A stretch of DNA of 9,293 nucleotides from Candidatus Fonsibacter sp. (GTDB taxonomy: Bacteria > Pseudomonadota > Alphaproteobacteria > Pelagibacterales > Pelagibacteraceae), in the NCBI GenBank assembly GCA_023257975.1, contig JALRAW010000006.1, positions 1 to 9,293 of the forward strand, read 5' to 3'. Position numbers and translations under genes: made by a program. Shown one piece after another: positions 8,053-9,293 of this stretch. The notes under the pieces are model-generated. The model did not search any database, was not told where the DNA came from, and was given only the letters and a program-made list of their open reading frames with translations. How positions within the stretch are numbered: the stretch's first letter is position 1; the number at the start of each line of letters is the position of its first letter.

Positions 8053-8082
8053 AGATAAATTAGGTCAGTAATAATGAATCAA
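8053..8082 (-). promoter_or_regulatory. Candidate sigma-70-type promoter of the gltD-gltB-SDR operon
   Basis: On the minus strand TTGATT (8082-8077) and TTATCT (8058-8053) lie 18 bases apart, a reasonable -35/-10 pair for a housekeeping sigma factor. Transcription would start near 8046, giving a leader of about 55 bases that contains the AGGGA ribosome binding site. A second -35-like TTGACG lies just upstream (8092-8087) but has no well-spaced -10. In DNA this AT-rich, such matches occur by chance, so this is only the best visible candidate. Confidence 0.35.
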
Positions 8083-8092
8083 TTTACGTCAA

Positions 8093-8106
8093 TTATTAAT
8101 TAATAA
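8093..8106. repeat. Perfect 14-bp palindrome at the centre of the gltD/uppP divergent spacer
   Basis: TTATTAATTAATAA equals its own reverse complement. Its centre (8099.5) is practically the midpoint of the 219-bp spacer (8100). It lies just upstream of the candidate gltD promoter, where an operator for a dimeric regulator could sit. By rough base-composition reasoning, a palindrome of this size somewhere in such an AT-rich spacer is not very unlikely by chance, so an operator role is only a suggestion. Confidence 0.4.
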
Positions 8107-8143
8107 GTAAAATTAATGTTTTTTTATAAATATTCAATTAGAA

Positions 8144-8155
8144 ATTGTAAACAAT
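8144..8155. repeat. Inverted repeat ATTGT-AA-ACAAT upstream of the uppP promoter candidate
   Basis: Two 5-bp arms, ATTGT and ACAAT, are separated by AA and end two bases before the -35 candidate TTGACT of uppP. The position suits a regulator-binding site and the arms contain one G/C pair each, but the repeat is short and no known operator consensus is recognised. Confidence 0.3.
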
Positions 8156-8157
8156 AT

Positions 8158-8188
8158 TTGACTAATAATTAAATTTATAAAGTTATCT
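8158..8188 (+). promoter_or_regulatory. Candidate promoter of uppP
   Basis: TTGACT (8158-8163) is a near-consensus -35 and TTATCT (8183-8188) a plausible -10; the 19-base spacer is longer than ideal. The same -10 hexamer occurs in the candidate gltD promoter on the other strand. Transcription would start near 8195, leaving a leader of about 15 bases before the ATG at 8210, with no clear Shine-Dalgarno sequence. A perfect 10-bp palindrome TAAAGCTTTA (8197-8206) fills most of that leader. Confidence 0.35.
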
Positions 8189-8209
8189 GCCTAGACTAAA
8201 GCTTTAATT

Positions 8210-8974
8210 ATGGATGAGTTAAATAAAATAATAATTCTTGGAATTATTCAAGGTGTAGCAGAGTTTTTACCTATCTCATCTAATGCCCATCTGATTATGG
8301 CAGAGCAATTATTAGATTATCATAATCATAATGAAATTCTAAATCTTGTTTTTCATCTAGGTTCTTTACTTGCAATTATTACTTACTTTTTTTCAGAGCT
8401 TTTAGGATTATTAAAAAAACCAAAGATGATTTTTAATATAGTAGCTGCGACTATACCTGTAATTATTGTTGGATATTTTGTTCATAAATTTCGTCTTATA
8501 AATTATGAATATTTTTCAATAAAAATAATTGCAATTACTTTAATTGTTTTTGGAATTATTCTTTTTGTTAGCGATAAAATAAATCATTCAAAAATATTAT
8601 ATAAAGATCTTAATTTAAAAGGTTCTTTAATAATAGGACTATTTCAAATTATTTCGCTTATTCCTGGAGTAAGTAGATCTGGAATTACATTAACCGCAGG
8701 ACGTTTTTTAGGTTATTCAAGATTTGAAGCTGCAAAATTTTCTTTCTTTTTATCGATACCGACAACTGCTGGTGCGTGCTTTCTTGGGATCTTAGATTTA
8801 ATTAAAACAAATAATTCTGATTTAAATTATATTGCTATTATAGCTTTTATTGCCTCTTTCCTCTCTTCTTATCTTACAATAAAATTTTTTTTAACTTTTA
8901 TTTCTAAATTTAACTTAAATATTTTTGTTTATTACAGAGTAATTCTTGGTGTATTTATATTATTATTTATTTAA
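8210..8974 (+). CDS. uppP: Undecaprenyl-diphosphatase (UppP/BacA family)
   Basis: This 254-residue integral membrane protein removes a phosphate from undecaprenyl pyrophosphate, recycling the lipid carrier for peptidoglycan and other envelope polymers; BacA-type enzymes also confer bacitracin tolerance. Conserved region 1 is QGVAEFLPISSNAHLI (14-29), with Glu18, Ser24 and His27 at catalytic positions. Region 2 is PGVSRSGITLTAGRFLG (152-168), with Arg156 as the phosphate-contact arginine. Further typical segments are FHLGSLLAI (48-56), FSFFLSIPTTAG (177-188) and YYRVILGVFILL (241-252). Several hydrophobic helices (for example 76-92, 105-121, 205-221 and 240-253) fit the multi-pass inner-membrane fold. 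It is slightly shorter than E. coli UppP (273 residues) but both signature regions and the terminal helix are present. It diverges from gltD and overlaps the opposing NDUFA9-like gene by 4 bp. Confidence 0.95.
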   Translation: MDELNKIIILGIIQGVAEFLPISSNAHLIMAEQLLDYHNHNEILNLVFHLGSLLAIITYFFSELLGLLKKPKMIFNIVAATIPVIIVGYFVHKFRLINYEYFSIKIIAITLIVFGIILFVSDKINHSKILYKDLNLKGSLIIGLFQIISLIPGVSRSGITLTAGRFLGYSRFEAAKFSFFLSIPTTAGACFLGILDLIKTNNSDLNYIAIIAFIASFLSSYLTIKFFLTFISKFNLNIFVYYRVILGVFILLFI

Positions 8975-9293
8975 CGAATAACCTGACTAAAAATATAATT
9001 AGGCAACACTATCTCAACAGTCCTTGTTGAAATTCTAAGCTCTTTAAAACCTGGATATTCATTTGAGCAAATATTATCTGATTTTAAAATTTCTAATTGA
9101 TCTTCTGTAAGTAATGGGTTCGGTAGTAATTGCATTATTTTTGCTTGAAATCTTGCTACAAAGTCCGGCAATTCTATTATAAATCTTTTTTTTTTTAATG
9201 ACACAAGTAACGTCTCTATTAATTCTTTAAAAGTATAAATCTTAGGACCTCCTAATTCATAGACTTTATCAGGATTAACTAGTTCTATAATTT
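8971..9293 (-). CDS. NDUFA9-like NAD(P)-binding SDR (complex I NDUFA9 subunit family), C-terminal part; start lies beyond the right edge
   Basis: The minus-strand frame is open from the right edge to the TAA at 8973-8971, giving 107 whole codons less the stop. The GTG at 9204 is an internal valine codon, not a start: upstream codons in the same frame encode the family-typical segment YELGGPKIYTFKELIETL. FIIELPDFVARFQAKIMQLL and NPLLTEDQLEILKSDN then match the C-terminal region of atypical SDRs in COG0702, which includes mitochondrial NDUFA9 and alphaproteobacterial relatives. The Rossmann nucleotide-binding half is outside the window. NDUFA9 is an accessory complex I subunit; whether this homologue joins complex I or acts as a separate reductase cannot be decided. 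Its stop codon shares TTAA with the uppP stop. Confidence 0.8.
   Translation of the reverse strand, partial: IIELVNPDKVYELGGPKIYTFKELIETLLVSLKKKRFIIELPDFVARFQAKIMQLLPNPLLTEDQLEILKSDNICSNEYPGFKELRISTRTVEIVLPNYIFSQVIR

Noticed and set aside
7991..8209. Riboswitch or structured RNA leader upstream of gltD or uppP
   Set aside because: I could find no extended GC-containing stems or known riboswitch core motifs; the short palindromes are better read as possible DNA sites.
8276..8290. SSNAHL in UppP in place of the common SS(S/T)GH as a possible active-site change
   Set aside because: The catalytic Ser and His are kept, and Ala before the His occurs in other members as far as I recall; only the Asn is less usual and no functional loss can be argued.
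8971..9204. A complete 77-residue gene starting at the GTG at 9204
   Set aside because: The frame stays open upstream to the window edge and encodes family-typical residues (YELGGPK...), so this is the tail of a larger gene.

Overview
The window reads as chromosomal DNA from a streamlined, very AT-rich alphaproteobacterium, most likely of the SAR11 (Pelagibacterales) type. That placement is an inference from several signs: the strong A/T bias with TTA/AAA/ATT/AAT-dominated codons, almost no intergenic DNA (251 of 9293 bases by my gene boundaries), several gene overlaps, few Shine-Dalgarno sequences, and alphaproteobacterial-style proteins (an ABHD10-like hydrolase, a YeeZ-like SDR, an NDUFA9-like SDR). 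Other AT-rich alphaproteobacteria cannot be excluded from sequence alone.

Layout, left to right. (1) The N-terminal 128 codons of a family-4 glycosyltransferase run leftward off the window edge. (2) After a 26-bp gap that must hold both promoters, an ABHD10-like alpha/beta hydrolase runs rightward. It overlaps tail-to-tail by 24 bp with (3) an atypical extended SDR on the minus strand. (4) That SDR is the last gene of a minus-strand run gltD > gltB > SDR, with a 6-bp gap between gltD and gltB and a 17-bp overlap between gltB and the SDR. (5) A 219-bp divergent spacer, the only sizeable non-coding stretch, separates gltD from (6) uppP, which runs rightward. uppP ends in a 4-bp tail-to-tail overlap (TTAA) with (7) the C-terminal part of an NDUFA9-like NAD(P)-binding protein that enters from the right edge.

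Functionally, gltD and gltB encode the two subunits of NADPH-dependent glutamate synthase (GOGAT), the second half of the GS/GOGAT ammonia-assimilation cycle. uppP recycles the undecaprenyl lipid carrier for cell-envelope polymers, and the glycosyltransferase probably also works on envelope glycans. The SDR, the hydrolase and the NDUFA9-like protein have recognisable folds but no assignable substrate.

I saw no tRNA, rRNA, CRISPR array, insertion sequence, prophage or defence gene, and no convincing intrinsic terminator. This is an ordinary core-genome region. The points worth a second look are about extreme compaction (a shared divergent promoter, convergent overlaps, a coupled operon) and possible operator-like palindromes in the gltD/uppP spacer. 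I did not find a new biological system.
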